Source of the DNA: AV40 sp038230255
Lineage (GTDB): Bacteria > Verrucomicrobiota > Verrucomicrobiia > Chthoniobacterales > UBA10450
NCBI GenBank assembly: GCA_038230255.1
Contig: JBBRNP010000010.1
Coordinates: forward strand, 1 to 36,314
Direction of reading: 5' to 3'
DNA: 36,314 nt
Shown: positions 1 to 8,773 of the stretch, piece after piece
Numbering within the stretch: the stretch's first letter is position 1
Layout: the number at the start of each line of letters is the position of its first letter
Program-made: the position numbers and the translations under genes
Notes under the pieces: generated by a model
Told to the model about the DNA's origin: nothing
Seen by the model: the letters and a program-made list of their open reading frames with translations, nothing else
Databases searched by the model: none

Positions 1-2
1 GG

Positions 3-233
3 TATAACGGCCAACCGGGAACAGTCAAAGGCACCATTGTCGGCCAGGATTTTAATGTGGAGATTTCCAGCCCAACGTGGAAGCACGTGTTTCGCGGGGT
101 CGTAGGACCGGAGCGAATCGCCGGCGTTATGCGTATCGAAGGCGCGTCTGAACCGATAATCTGGTATAGCACCACCGCAATGAAGTGCGTCGAGGCAGGG
201 CCGGGGACGAGCGGCACGCCATCACAAGATTGA
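3..233 (+). CDS. C-terminal part of an unrecognised protein (5' end outside window)
   Basis: The frame beginning at base 3 is open from the left edge to a TGA at 231-233, giving 76 residues that look like real protein (YNGQPGTVKGTIVG near the start, EPIIWYSTTAMKC near the end). The other two forward frames are broken early or less protein-like. The alternating glycine, hydrophobic and tryptophan pattern suggests a beta-rich C-terminal domain, but I do not recognise the family. No start is visible because the gene begins outside the window. It lies on the same strand as the amidohydrolase 164 bases downstream, with no visible coupling. Confidence 0.5.
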   Translation, partial: YNGQPGTVKGTIVGQDFNVEISSPTWKHVFRGVVGPERIAGVMRIEGASEPIIWYSTTAMKCVEAGPGTSGTPSQD

Positions 234-397
234 GCTTCGCGGCGAGTCACGACGATGATGCGAATCAGGGCAAAGATTAGGTCGACATCTTGAGTCGGGC
301 GGCGCTCGCCCTTTTCGTCTACGCGTAGCTGTGGATAAAAGCGGCGGGCCGCTCAATCGCGCTTGTCTTGCGGGCGGCGATTTCATATGTCGCCACC

Positions 398-1783
398 ATG
401 AAACGATTCCGGCTCGTCACGGCGCTTAGTACATTTCTCATTGGTTACAGCTTGTCGATCTTATGCGTAAGCGCTGCGGACCAGGTGATCGCGCTGAAGG
501 GCGCGCGTCTATTCGACGGAAAGTCCAAGGCGCTCTTGCCGAATGGTGTCGTCATCGTGCAGGGCGATAAGATTGTCGATGTTGCCAGTAATTTGCCGAT
601 TCCGAACGGCGCGCAGGTAATCGACCTGGGCGACGTGACGCTGTCACCCGGGTTCATGGATGCGCACACGCACCTGACGCTCGATTTCTCCGGTAACTAT
701 AATGATCGACGTCTGAAAGAACTCGATCTGAATGTTTCCGAGCAAGCGATCAAGGCGACCACTTATGCGCGGGCCACTCTCGAAGCGGGCTTCACGACCG
801 TGCGCGATCTCGGGAGCCGCTTTGTCGGCAGCCGCGAATTTGTCGATGTTGCGTTGCGCAATTCAATTAACAAAGGAGTCGTGGTTGGGCCGCGAATGCT
901 GGTTGCGACCTTCGGCATAGGCGCGACCGGCGGACATTTCGACGCCACGGCTGGGTTTCGCGACATGCTTTTCGGACGGGAACCCGATTTCAGCGAAGGA
1001 ATTGCAGACGGGCCCGACGCAATTCGGAAAGCAGTGCGGTTCGAAGTTAAGAACGGCGCCGACGTGATCAAGGCTGCCGTTTCCGGCGGAGTGCTTTCGT
1101 TGGCGGATGAAGTGGACACGCCCCAGTTCACACCCGCCGAAATCGCCGCGCTCGTCGATGAAACGCATCGCTTGCGCAAAAAGGTGGCGGTTCATTGCCA
1201 CGGCGATCAGGCGGCGAAAGAAGCGATCGAAGCGGGAGTCGATTCAATTGAGCACGGCTCGTTTCTGAAACCAGAAACGTTGACGCTCATGAAAAACAAA
1301 GGGACCTATCTCACCCCGACATTGATGGCCACGGAATGGATCATGAGCAAGATCGACAACTACCCGCCGGCGTTGCAGGCCAAGGCGAAAGCAGCAGCCG
1401 CGGCGCGCTCGGATATGTTTCGGAACGCAGTGAAGATGGGCGTCAAAATTTCCTTCGGAACTGACGCCGCTGTTTTCCCGCACGGTCAAAACGCGAAGGA
1501 ATTTAAATTGATGGTCGATCTCGGAATGCCACCGATCGATGCACTCAAGACCGCGACTGGAAATGCAGCCGATCTTTTCGGCATCGCTCAAAAAACCGGT
1601 ACCTTGGAGAAAGGAAAGCTCGCCGATGTCATTGCGATGCCGGGCGACCCAACCGCGGACATCACCGAAACCGAGCGAGTCTCATTCGTGATGAAGGAAG
1701 GAAAAATCATCCGTAACGGTCCGCCGAGCGCCTCGCCTGTCGCCGATTCAGGCGAGACGCCTACTGAAATTCCAGCGGATTAA
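398..1783 (+). CDS. Secreted metal-dependent amidohydrolase (imidazolonepropionase/prolidase-like)
   Basis: This is an amidohydrolase-superfamily enzyme (TIM-barrel, one or two bound metals) that hydrolyses C-N bonds; the substrate cannot be read from sequence. The ATG at 398 is chosen over an upstream in-frame TTG at 368 because it starts directly with a signal peptide (MKRF then a hydrophobic stretch ending near LCVSAAD). Seen in the 461-aa product: the metal motif HTH (H90, H92) in SPGFMDAHTHL, the likely carboxylated lysine in GADVIKAAVSGG, metal histidines in VAVHCHGDQ and SIEHGSF, and the catalytic Asp in SFGTDAAVF. The C-terminal GTLEKGKLADVIAMPGDP is the usual closing beta-strand motif. 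The closest family in style is the HutI-like/Xaa-Pro dipeptidase group with exported members. No clear Shine-Dalgarno sequence is visible. The gene stands alone and is convergent with the next one. Confidence 0.9.
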   Translation: MKRFRLVTALSTFLIGYSLSILCVSAADQVIALKGARLFDGKSKALLPNGVVIVQGDKIVDVASNLPIPNGAQVIDLGDVTLSPGFMDAHTHLTLDFSGNYNDRRLKELDLNVSEQAIKATTYARATLEAGFTTVRDLGSRFVGSREFVDVALRNSINKGVVVGPRMLVATFGIGATGGHFDATAGFRDMLFGREPDFSEGIADGPDAIRKAVRFEVKNGADVIKAAVSGGVLSLADEVDTPQFTPAEIAALVDETHRLRKKVAVHCHGDQAAKEAIEAGVDSIEHGSFLKPETLTLMKNKGTYLTPTLMATEWIMSKIDNYPPALQAKAKAAAAARSDMFRNAVKMGVKISFGTDAAVFPHGQNAKEFKLMVDLGMPPIDALKTATGNAADLFGIAQKTGTLEKGKLADVIAMPGDPTADITETERVSFVMKEGKIIRNGPPSASPVADSGETPTEIPAD

Positions 1784-1792
1784 AGATCGCGA

Positions 1793-2647
1793 TCAGCGAT
1801 TAAACGCGACCGCTACCCTGGCGGAATCGCTCGACCCGTTGATAAAGTACAACGAAACGCCGCCCGCGGAGTAAACCAGATAAAACGTGTAGGGCTGTCC
1901 TTCGAGAAAAACCGGAGCGTTCCAATCGATTGCAACGGGGCGCGAGACGGAGTAGGAACCGACCGCAACCGAATCGCTGAAGTTAATCGAGCGCGTGTCA
2001 CGGAAATCACCGCGACCATTGTACAAGGTTCCACCTGTTCCGTTGTAAGGCGTGTATCTCCAGTTCCGGACGCCATTCGTCGGGTACCAATCTTCAGTAA
2101 ACACTTCGCCCTCGCTTTGGAGCGGAATGCTTCGGTAGACGACGGTCCTCGTGCCGATATTATCAATAAGCGCAGGCTGAATGTGATCTTCGCCAGCGAA
2201 GCGGTACGAGTAAAACGCGATCTCGTAATCCAGGCCGCCCCACTGGCTTAAATTAATTGGATGACCGAAAGCGACCTCGAAAACAAAAACATGACGATGA
2301 TGGCCCACAGAATGAATCTCCGCTGATGGACCGCTCGATCCGCGGGCGGTAGCCGTTTCAACGGCAGCAGCTTCCTCTTTCGAAGCAACGAGGTTCGAAT
2401 CGCGAAGTGACTTAATAAGCGAATCGCTGGCACCTTGTGATTTGAGAATGCCTTCCTGGGGTTGCGTCAACTGATGCAAAAGTTTTCGCTCAGCGGCTTC
2501 ATTTTTGATGGAGGCCTCGGACTCGTGCATTCGGACCATGAGCGAGATTTCGCTAAAGCCGACTGGGCGGGCGGAGAGTTGATTGGCAAGGAAGAGGGCG
2601 AGGGCGACGGCAACGATCAAGAGTCTATAACTAGTGGGGCGTTTCAT
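1793..2647 (-). CDS. Secreted protein of unknown function
   Basis: A 284-aa product starting MKRPTSYRLLIVAVALALFL, a typical Sec signal peptide cut near LSARP. After it comes a charged helical segment (about residues 35-95, rich in E, K, Q and S). The C-terminal ~170 residues are rich in aromatic and beta-prone residues (EIAFYSYRFAGED, NWRYTPYNGTGGTLYNG, YTFYLVYSAGGVSLYF), suggesting a compact extracytoplasmic beta domain. I do not recognise the family. The gene is convergent with the amidohydrolase (9 bases between stop codons) and divergent from the rplA operon, whose promoter lies just upstream of this start. Exported or periplasmic location is inferred from the signal peptide only. Confidence 0.75.
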   Translation of the reverse strand: MKRPTSYRLLIVAVALALFLANQLSARPVGFSEISLMVRMHESEASIKNEAAERKLLHQLTQPQEGILKSQGASDSLIKSLRDSNLVASKEEAAAVETATARGSSGPSAEIHSVGHHRHVFVFEVAFGHPINLSQWGGLDYEIAFYSYRFAGEDHIQPALIDNIGTRTVVYRSIPLQSEGEVFTEDWYPTNGVRNWRYTPYNGTGGTLYNGRGDFRDTRSINFSDSVAVGSYSVSRPVAIDWNAPVFLEGQPYTFYLVYSAGGVSLYFINGSSDSARVAVAFNR

Positions 2648-2678
2648 AATTCCCGGTTTTACCAGACATTGAGGGCCG

Positions 2679-2707
2679 TTGACAATCCTAAAATGATCTC
2701 CTACTGT
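2679..2707 (+). promoter_or_regulatory. Probable sigma-70-type promoter of the rplA operon
   Basis: A perfect -35 box TTGACA (2679-2684), a 17-base spacer and a -10-like TACTGT (2702-2707) lie about 75 bases before the rplA start. The position fits a leader of roughly 70 bases, where L1 could bind for autoregulation as in other bacteria; I did not identify a specific L1 site. Confidence 0.55.
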
Positions 2708-2782
2708 GTCGCCCCACTTCGCAAGAAGAGGGATTAATAGCAGGAGCCTTTGCCAAAGCGGGCGCTAACACTGCACAAAATT

Positions 2783-3493
2783 ATGCAACCAAAACGTAGC
2801 AAACGTTACCGCGCCGCCGCCGAGCAGGTGGACCGCAAGAAATCTTACAGCCTCAACGACGCCGTCGCGACGTTGAAAAAATTTCCGCCGACCAAGTTCG
2901 ACCAAACCGTGACGGTGTCATTCCGCCTCGGCGTGGACCCAAAACAGTCGGACCAAATGGTCCGTGGCACCTGCGCGCTGCCGCATGGAAGCGGCAAACA
3001 TGTGCGTGTCCTCGTATTCGCCGAAGGCGCCGCCGCAAAGGCCGCCAAAGAAGCCGGCGCCGAGCACGTCGGATTCAAAGATTTGATCCAAAAGGTTCAG
3101 GAAGGTTTTCAAGATTTCGATGTGGCGGTGGCGACGCCGACCGCGATGGCCGAAGTGCGCAAGCTCGGCAAAGTCCTCGGGCCGCGCGGACTGATGCCGA
3201 ATCCAAAAGCTGGCACGGTGTCGGAAGACACGGCGAAGGCAGTAGAGGAGGTCAAAGCTGGCCGGGTTGAATTTAAACTCGATAAAAACGGCAACGTCGC
3301 CGTGCCGGTTGGAAAATTTTCGTTTGAAGAGAAAGCACTGGTAGAAAACGGCAACGCGGTGATTGAAGCAGTCGTTCGCGCGCGTCCGGCCACGGCCAAA
3401 GGCCGCTATGTTGACGCGATGACGTTAAGCGCGACAATGTCGCCCGGCCTGAAGCTCGATCCATCGCCTTATCTCGCCGGACAAGCAGCATAG
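2783..3493 (+). CDS. rplA: 50S ribosomal protein L1
   Basis: L1 forms the mobile L1 stalk of the large ribosomal subunit, helps release deacylated tRNA, and in many bacteria represses its own mRNA. The 236-aa product has the L1 signatures: N-terminal KRSKRYRAA, SYSLNDAVATLKKFPPTKFD, and the central LGKVLGPRGLMPNPKAGTV motif. The ATG at 2783 is chosen because it gives the normal L1 start (MQPKRSKRYR); an in-frame TTG at 2750 would add 11 atypical residues. It is the first gene of the cluster, followed after 9 bases by rplJ. Usually rplK directly precedes rplA, but here the upstream neighbour is an unrelated secreted protein on the other strand. Confidence 0.97.
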   Translation: MQPKRSKRYRAAAEQVDRKKSYSLNDAVATLKKFPPTKFDQTVTVSFRLGVDPKQSDQMVRGTCALPHGSGKHVRVLVFAEGAAAKAAKEAGAEHVGFKDLIQKVQEGFQDFDVAVATPTAMAEVRKLGKVLGPRGLMPNPKAGTVSEDTAKAVEEVKAGRVEFKLDKNGNVAVPVGKFSFEEKALVENGNAVIEAVVRARPATAKGRYVDAMTLSATMSPGLKLDPSPYLAGQAA

Positions 3494-3502
3494 ATCGACA
3501 CC

Positions 3503-4156
3503 ATGAGACCAGAAAAAGCCAACATTGTTTCAGATCTCTCCGAAGAGTTGAAGGAATCCTCCTTCGTTCTGGTGGCCGATTACCAGCACATGAAGGTGGA
3601 CGATTTCAGCGAGCTGCGGAAACGGCTGGCCGGCGCTGGCGCTGAGATTCACGTGGTGAAGAACAGCTTCCTGAAACGCGCCATGGCGGACTCCGGATTC
3701 CCGGCAGGTGACGGTAAACTTACCGGCCAAACGGCGGTCGTTACCGGAAAGAAGGACGTGGCGCCGGTAGCCAAGGCATTCAAAACTTTTGTGACCGAGT
3801 TCAAGAAGGCGATGCTCAAGCTCGGCTTCATCGATCGAGCGGCCGTTTCCACCGCCGAGCTCGAAGCGCTGGCCGATCTGCCGCCAGAGAACGTTTTGCG
3901 TGCGCAATTACTCGGGTTGCTCATGTCTCCCGCGACCAAATTAGTACGAGTATTAAATGAGCCAGCGTCGTTATTCGCGCGACTGCTCAACGCCAAGGCG
4001 AGCAAAGGTGAATCCGCCGCGCCAAAGGAAGAAAGCGCTCCCCCAGCGGAAACGACTGCTGCGGCGCCTGAACCAGCCCCTACCGAATCTAAAGAAGTGA
4101 CCTCATCAGTGGAGACCAAGAAAGAAGAGCCCCCGGCAACGGAGGTAAAAGGATAA
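3503..4156 (+). CDS. rplJ: 50S ribosomal protein L10 with long C-terminal extension
   Basis: L10 is the base of the L7/L12 stalk: its N-terminal domain binds 23S rRNA with L11 and its C-terminal helix carries L12 dimers. The start MRPEKANIVSDLSEELKESS, the segment VADYQHMKVDDFSELRKRL and the VVKNSFLKRAM motif are typical. At 217 aa it is about 45 residues longer than the usual ~170. The extra tail, from about residue 168, is low-complexity (Ala, Pro, Glu, Lys, Ser). The TAG of rplA and this ATG are separated by ATCGACACC, which contains a short motif recurring in this window. It is followed after 115 bases by rplL. Confidence 0.97.
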   Translation: MRPEKANIVSDLSEELKESSFVLVADYQHMKVDDFSELRKRLAGAGAEIHVVKNSFLKRAMADSGFPAGDGKLTGQTAVVTGKKDVAPVAKAFKTFVTEFKKAMLKLGFIDRAAVSTAELEALADLPPENVLRAQLLGLLMSPATKLVRVLNEPASLFARLLNAKASKGESAAPKEESAPPAETTAAAPEPAPTESKEVTSSVETKKEEPPATEVKG

Positions 4157-4209
4157 AATTTTCGCAACGTCGCGATGGCGTTTGCGAGCGATAAACAGAA
4201 ACTTGTCCG

Positions 4210-4227
4210 GATCGACAGCTGTCGATC
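4210..4227. repeat. 18-bp perfect palindrome in the rplJ-rplL spacer
   Basis: GATCGACAGCTGTCGATC reads identically on both strands. It consists of two head-to-head copies of the ATCGACA core that recurs in this window. In RNA it would form a stem just upstream of a second hairpin and the rplL ribosome binding site. A role as operator, RNA processing site or translational control element is possible but unproven. Confidence 0.6.
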
Positions 4228-4232
4228 TTAAT

Positions 4233-4252
4233 TTTCCGAAGGCTTTCGGAAA
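4233..4252 (+). promoter_or_regulatory. Hairpin in the rplL leader
   Basis: Inverted repeat TTTCCGAA / TTCGGAAA with a 4-base loop, ending 9 bases before the rplL ribosome binding site (GGAGGA, 4261-4266). No U-run follows, so it is not an intrinsic terminator. L12 is made in several-fold excess over L10 in bacteria, so an element here that stabilises or exposes rplL mRNA would make sense; that role is inferred. Confidence 0.45.
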
Positions 4253-4271
4253 CGGCAATTGGAGGAATAAA

Positions 4272-4655
4272 ATGGCAGACACAGATAAATTGGTGGAGCA
4301 ACTCAGCGGATTGACCGTTCTCGAGGTTGCTGGATTGGTAAAACAGCTCGAAGAAAAATGGGGCGTAAGCGCAGCCGCGCCGGTTGCGATGGCAGCCGCT
4401 CCCGCAGGCGGTGGAGCGGCAGCACCCGCGGCGGAAGAGAAAGCCACGTTCGATGTTATTTTGAAAGAAATGGGCGCGAACAAAATTGGCGTGATCAAGG
4501 AAATTCGCAGCGCAGTGCCGGGCCTTGGATTAGCCGAGGCGAAAGCGTTAGTCGAAGGTGCTCCCAAGCCAATCAAGGAAGGCGTGAACAAGCAGGAAGC
4601 CGAAGAGATCAAGAAAAAGGTCGAAGCGGCCGGAGCGAAGGTCGAAATCAAGTAA
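4272..4655 (+). CDS. rplL: 50S ribosomal protein L7/L12
   Basis: L7/L12 is the multi-copy acidic stalk protein that recruits and stimulates translation GTPases. The 127-aa product has all three parts: N-terminal dimerisation helices (about 1-33), an Ala/Gly-rich hinge (AAAPAGGGAAAPA, about 37-56), and the globular C-terminal domain (about 57-127) with KIGVIKEIRSAVPGLGLAEAK, which binds translation factors. The ATG at 4272 is fixed by a strong Shine-Dalgarno GGAGGA six bases upstream; longer in-frame starts would give a non-family extension. Its leader contains an 18-bp palindrome and a hairpin. A terminator-like hairpin follows the stop codon. Confidence 0.98.
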   Translation: MADTDKLVEQLSGLTVLEVAGLVKQLEEKWGVSAAAPVAMAAAPAGGGAAAPAAEEKATFDVILKEMGANKIGVIKEIRSAVPGLGLAEAKALVEGAPKPIKEGVNKQEAEEIKKKVEAAGAKVEIK

Positions 4656-4668
4656 ACAAATTTCAAAT

Positions 4669-4713
4669 AACGGCCGCTGCGTGAATTGTCTTGCGTGGCG
4701 GCCGTTTTTGTTT
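4669..4713 (+). terminator. Terminator or attenuator between rplL and rpoB
   Basis: Arms AACGGCCGC (4669-4677) and GCGGCCGTT (4698-4706) enclose a 20-base loop, followed by TTTTTGTTT. This is a GC-rich stem with a U-run, as expected for an intrinsic terminator. In other bacteria a partial terminator at this position lowers rpoBC expression relative to the ribosomal proteins; the same role is likely here. Confidence 0.7.
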
Positions 4714-4932
4714 AAGCTCGATTTTTGTTAGAAGTAAGGGAGACTTATTTTTAACCCGCAGTTGGTGGTAAAAACGAAGCTTGCAGCAAAACGGTGGGGT
4801 CTATTTGACAACCCGCTGTTTTGAGGCAATTTTTGCACTCCTCGCTCTCCGGTTGACGCAGTAGGCTCTTGTACCCAAGCAGCCGCAATTTATTGTGGAT
4901 CGGCGCGAGAATAACCCCGTGGCCTGGTGATT
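4714..4932 (+). other. Non-coding leader upstream of rpoB
   Basis: About 220 bases without a gene. TTGACA (4805-4810) and TTGACG (4853-4858) resemble -35 boxes, but neither has a convincing -10 box at normal spacing. An independent rpoBC promoter is plausible but not demonstrated. No RNA family is recognised. Confidence 0.3.
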
Positions 4933-7900
4933 ATGTCAGAACGAAATTCGGAACGCATCCACTTCGGAACAATTAAGGAAGCCATCGAGCCTCCAAACCT
5001 CATTGAGGTTCAACTCAACTCTTACGTCGATTTTCTTCAAAAAGACGTCTCATTTGCCAAGCGCAAGAATCACGGTCTCCAAGCCGTTTTCAGGGAAGTA
5101 TTTCCCATTGAGAGCTACGACGAAAAAGCTGTTCTCGATTTCAGCCATTACGAAATTGGCGAGCCGAAACTGACTGCGCTCGAAGCGCAGCGTGAAGGGC
5201 AGACCTACAGCGCGCCGCTCCACGTCACCTTTCAGCTGCGCGAGGAGAAAGGCACGAAGGAAGAAAAAGTTTACATGGGCGAAATCCCGCTGATGACCCC
5301 GCAGGGAACCTTCGTCATCAATGGCGCCGAGCGCGTCGTTGTTTCCCAGCTGCACCGCTCACCCGGTATTGCATTTGAATCGACCATCCACCTCAACGGC
5401 AAAGTGCTCTACAGCTTCCGGATCATTCCGGATCGCGGTTCCTGGATCGAAGTGCAATTCGATACCGCGGACCTGCTTTACATTTATCTCGATCGCCGCA
5501 AACGCCGTCGCAAATTCCTGGCCACAACTTTCCTGCGTGCCCTCGGCTACGGCTCCGACGAGGAAGTCATTAAACTCTTTTATAACATCGAGAACCTGAA
5601 GCTGAGCGAGAAGCTCGACGAAGAAAAGCTCGCGACCAAAGTCCTGACCGCGGAAGTCCGCGATGGTGAAGTGACTGTTGCTCGCGCATTTGAGCCCCTC
5701 ACCCTTGCCACCGTCCGCCAAGTCATGGGGCTCGGGATTAAGGAAGTTAAAGTGATCGACATTTCTAACGACGACACGGTTGTGAAGGCACTCCGGAAAG
5801 ACCCGGCGCACGACCAGGAAGAAGCTCTCAAAGATATCTATCGTCGTCTACGCCCTGGCGATCCGCCGACCGTGGCAAACGCTCGCGCCTTACTAAAACG
5901 GCTCTTTTTCGATCCGAAAAAATACGATCTCGGTCGCGTCGGCCGTTACAAAATCAATCAGAAGCTCGGCATCGATGTCGATCTTACCGAGCGGATTTTG
6001 ACCGATAAAGATTTCATCGCGGCGATCAAATACTTAATTAACCTCCGCCGCGGCGAAGGTACGCTCGACGACATCGATCACCTCGGCAGCCGCCGTGTGC
6101 GAACAGTCGGCGAACTTCTGGCAAATCAATGTCGGGTGGGTCTTGCCCGCACGGAACGACTCGTCAAGGAGCGCATGACTTTGTTCGACATCAATGTCGA
6201 CGGCATGACGCCGCAGAAATTGGTCAATCCCAAGGCGCTGAGCGCAGTGATTCGAGATTTCTTCGGACGATCCCAGCTCTCGCAGTTCATGGATCAGACG
6301 AATCCGCTGGCGGAGCTGACCCACAAGCGCCGTTTGTCCGCGCTCGGACCAGGCGGATTGAGCCGCGATCGCGCCGGATTCGAAGTGCGCGACGTGCATC
6401 CTTCTCACTACGGCCGGATTTGTCCGATCGAGACGCCGGAAGGTCCGAACATTGGTTTGATCAGCTCGATGTCGACTTTCGCGCGGATCAACGAATTTGG
6501 TTTCATTGAGACACCCTATCGCAAAGTCACAAACGGTCGCGTGACGGATAACATCGATTATCTGACTGGCGATAAGGAAGAAAATTACCTGGTGGCACAG
6601 GCGAACGCGGCGGTTGACGGCCGCGGCCACTTCACCGGCGAAAAAGTTTCGGTTCGCTATCGCGGCGACTTCTTGGAAGTCGAGCCCTCCAAAGTCCATT
6701 ACATGGACGTGTCGCCGAAGCAGCTCGTTTCAGTGGCGGCAGGGTTGATTCCGTTTCTTGAACATGATGACGCGAACCGCGCGTTGATGGGTTCGAACAT
6801 GCAACGCCAAGGCGTTCCGCTGATCGTTTCGGAAGCCCCATTGGTTGGCACCGGCTTGGAAGGCAAAGTCGCCCGCGACTCACATGCGGTGCTGATCGCG
6901 ATTGATAGCGGCAAGGTCGCATCAGTTACAGCCGACCAGATTATCGTCTCTAAAGACGGCCATGTTCCAGAGCATCGGAAGAGGATCAAGACCGATCCCG
7001 AAGAAGGCCTTTACGTTTACGAACTGCGCAAGTTCATGCGCTCCAACGCCGGCACCTGCGTGAACCAAAAGCCCATTGTGAAGAGAGGGCAGCACGTCAA
7101 AAAAGGACAGATCATCGCGGATGGACCTAATACGGAACATGGCGAACTCGCGCTCGGCCGCAACGTGCTCGTCGCGTTCATGCCCTGGAACGGTTACAAC
7201 TTCGAAGATGCGATCATGATCTCGGAGAAGGTCGTGAAGGAGGATATCTATACCTCGATTCACATTGATGAATTCGAGATTGGCGCCCGCGACACCAAGC
7301 TCGGTCCGGAAGAAATCACTCGCGACATTCCGAATGTCAGCGAAGAAGCTCTGCGAAATCTCGGACCGGATGGAGTCGTTCGCGTGGGCGCGGAAGTGAA
7401 GCCGGGCGACATTCTGGTCGGCAAGATTACGCCGAAGAGCGAGACCGAACTGGCGCCGGAAGAACGATTGTTGCGCGCGATTTTCGGCGAAAAAGCGGCC
7501 GACGTGAAAGACACCTCGCTGACTGTTCCGTCCGGCACTTACGGAATCGTCATGGACGTGAAGGTTTCTTCGCGGAAGGAAATTTCGCGCGAAAAACTCA
7601 CGCCTGCGGAAACGAAGAAGCAGATCAAAGCGATTACGGAAGAGAATCGTCGCAAGAAAGAAGAGCTGACCGAGCAATTAACCGATTCGCTCTCGAACAT
7701 TTTACTTGGCGAAAAGATTCCGCTCGACGTGGTCAACGCCGAGACCGGCGAAATTATCATCCCGGCCAATCGCAAGATCACCAAGACTCTGCTCCGCAAA
7801 TTGGCGAACGTTTACGATCACATCGAAATCGACCCGAGTCCGATCCGGAACAAAATCCGCGAAATTATCGGACACTACGAACATAAGTTCGCCGAGCTCG

Positions 7901-8742
7901 AACTCGAGCGTGAACGCTCGATGGACCGCGTTGAGAGCGGCGACGACATCGACCCGGGCATCATCAAGCAGGTCAAAGTTTACATCGCTTCGAAACGGAA
8001 ACTTTCGGTCGGCGATAAAATGGCTGGCCGCCACGGAAACAAAGGCGTGGTCGCGCGCATTGTTCCGGAAGAAGACATGCCATTCCTCGCGGACGGAACT
8101 CCGGTTGAGATCGTGTTGAATCCGCTCGGCGTGCCAAGCCGAATGAACGTCGGTCAAGTTTTGGAAACCCACCTCGGTGTCGCAGCCAAGGCGCTTGGTT
8201 TCAAAGTCGCGACTCCAGTGTTCGACGGAATCAAAGAAAGCAAAATCCGTGAGTATCTGAAGGACGCGCGCAAGAAGGAAGGTTTCAGTTGGGTCCAGGA
8301 AACCGGCAAATCGCTGTTGTTCGACGGCCGCACTGGCGATGCTTTCGATCAGGAAGTGGTTGTTGGCTACATCTACATGATGAAGCTCGGCCACTTGGTC
8401 GCGGACAAAATCCACGCGCGCGCGGTCGGCCCGTACTCACTAGTGACGCAGCAACCGCTCGGCGGAAAGGCGCAATACGGCGGACAGCGCTTCGGCGAAA
8501 TGGAAGTCTGGGCGCTCGAAGCTTACGGCGCGGCTTACACCTTGCAGGAATTGCTGACTGTGAAATCCGACGACGTGCAAGGGCGCACTCGCATCTACGA
8601 GTCGATCGTCAAAGGCGACAACTCGCTCGAAGCGGGCACACCTGAATCTTTCAACGTGTTAATCAAGGAAATGCAGAGTCTCGGCCTCGACGTGAAAGTC
8701 GGCGGCCAGGCTCCGACCACAGTCTTTGAACACCTCGGCTAA
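4933..8742 (+). CDS. rpoB: RNA polymerase beta subunit
   Basis: Catalytic core subunit of RNA polymerase, forming one side of the active cleft. The 1269-aa product starts MSERNSERIHFG; the ATG at 4933 is preferred to a GTG two codons upstream. The rifampicin-binding cluster is intact and of the sensitive type: SQLSQFMDQTNPLAELTHKR begins at S447, with D454, H464 and S469 at the positions equivalent to E. coli D516, H526 and S531. Also seen are GRICPIETPEGPNIGLI, the GDKMAGRHGNKGV lysine motif, and the C-terminal GGKAQYGGQRFGEMEVWALE segment that contacts beta-prime. It is 31 bases from rpoC and surely co-transcribed with it. The Shine-Dalgarno signal is weak (GGTGAT). Confidence 0.98.
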   Translation: MSERNSERIHFGTIKEAIEPPNLIEVQLNSYVDFLQKDVSFAKRKNHGLQAVFREVFPIESYDEKAVLDFSHYEIGEPKLTALEAQREGQTYSAPLHVTFQLREEKGTKEEKVYMGEIPLMTPQGTFVINGAERVVVSQLHRSPGIAFESTIHLNGKVLYSFRIIPDRGSWIEVQFDTADLLYIYLDRRKRRRKFLATTFLRALGYGSDEEVIKLFYNIENLKLSEKLDEEKLATKVLTAEVRDGEVTVARAFEPLTLATVRQVMGLGIKEVKVIDISNDDTVVKALRKDPAHDQEEALKDIYRRLRPGDPPTVANARALLKRLFFDPKKYDLGRVGRYKINQKLGIDVDLTERILTDKDFIAAIKYLINLRRGEGTLDDIDHLGSRRVRTVGELLANQCRVGLARTERLVKERMTLFDINVDGMTPQKLVNPKALSAVIRDFFGRSQLSQFMDQTNPLAELTHKRRLSALGPGGLSRDRAGFEVRDVHPSHYGRICPIETPEGPNIGLISSMSTFARINEFGFIETPYRKVTNGRVTDNIDYLTGDKEENYLVAQANAAVDGRGHFTGEKVSVRYRGDFLEVEPSKVHYMDVSPKQLVSVAAGLIPFLEHDDANRALMGSNMQRQGVPLIVSEAPLVGTGLEGKVARDSHAVLIAIDSGKVASVTADQIIVSKDGHVPEHRKRIKTDPEEGLYVYELRKFMRSNAGTCVNQKPIVKRGQHVKKGQIIADGPNTEHGELALGRNVLVAFMPWNGYNFEDAIMISEKVVKEDIYTSIHIDEFEIGARDTKLGPEEITRDIPNVSEEALRNLGPDGVVRVGAEVKPGDILVGKITPKSETELAPEERLLRAIFGEKAADVKDTSLTVPSGTYGIVMDVKVSSRKEISREKLTPAETKKQIKAITEENRRKKEELTEQLTDSLSNILLGEKIPLDVVNAETGEIIIPANRKITKTLLRKLANVYDHIEIDPSPIRNKIREIIGHYEHKFAELELERERSMDRVESGDDIDPGIIKQVKVYIASKRKLSVGDKMAGRHGNKGVVARIVPEEDMPFLADGTPVEIVLNPLGVPSRMNVGQVLETHLGVAAKALGFKVATPVFDGIKESKIREYLKDARKKEGFSWVQETGKSLLFDGRTGDAFDQEVVVGYIYMMKLGHLVADKIHARAVGPYSLVTQQPLGGKAQYGGQRFGEMEVWALEAYGAAYTLQELLTVKSDDVQGRTRIYESIVKGDNSLEAGTPESFNVLIKEMQSLGLDVKVGGQAPTTVFEHLG

Positions 8743-8773
8743 TTTTTAACATCGACATCTATTTGGAGAATCA

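Noticed and set aside
3109..3399. Long minus-strand frames opposite ribosomal and polymerase genes (here and at 4106-4666, 6034-6699, 7702-8415, 10061-11080)
   Set aside because: They are antisense shadows of strongly recognised genes in GC-rich codons and have no family-like sequence.
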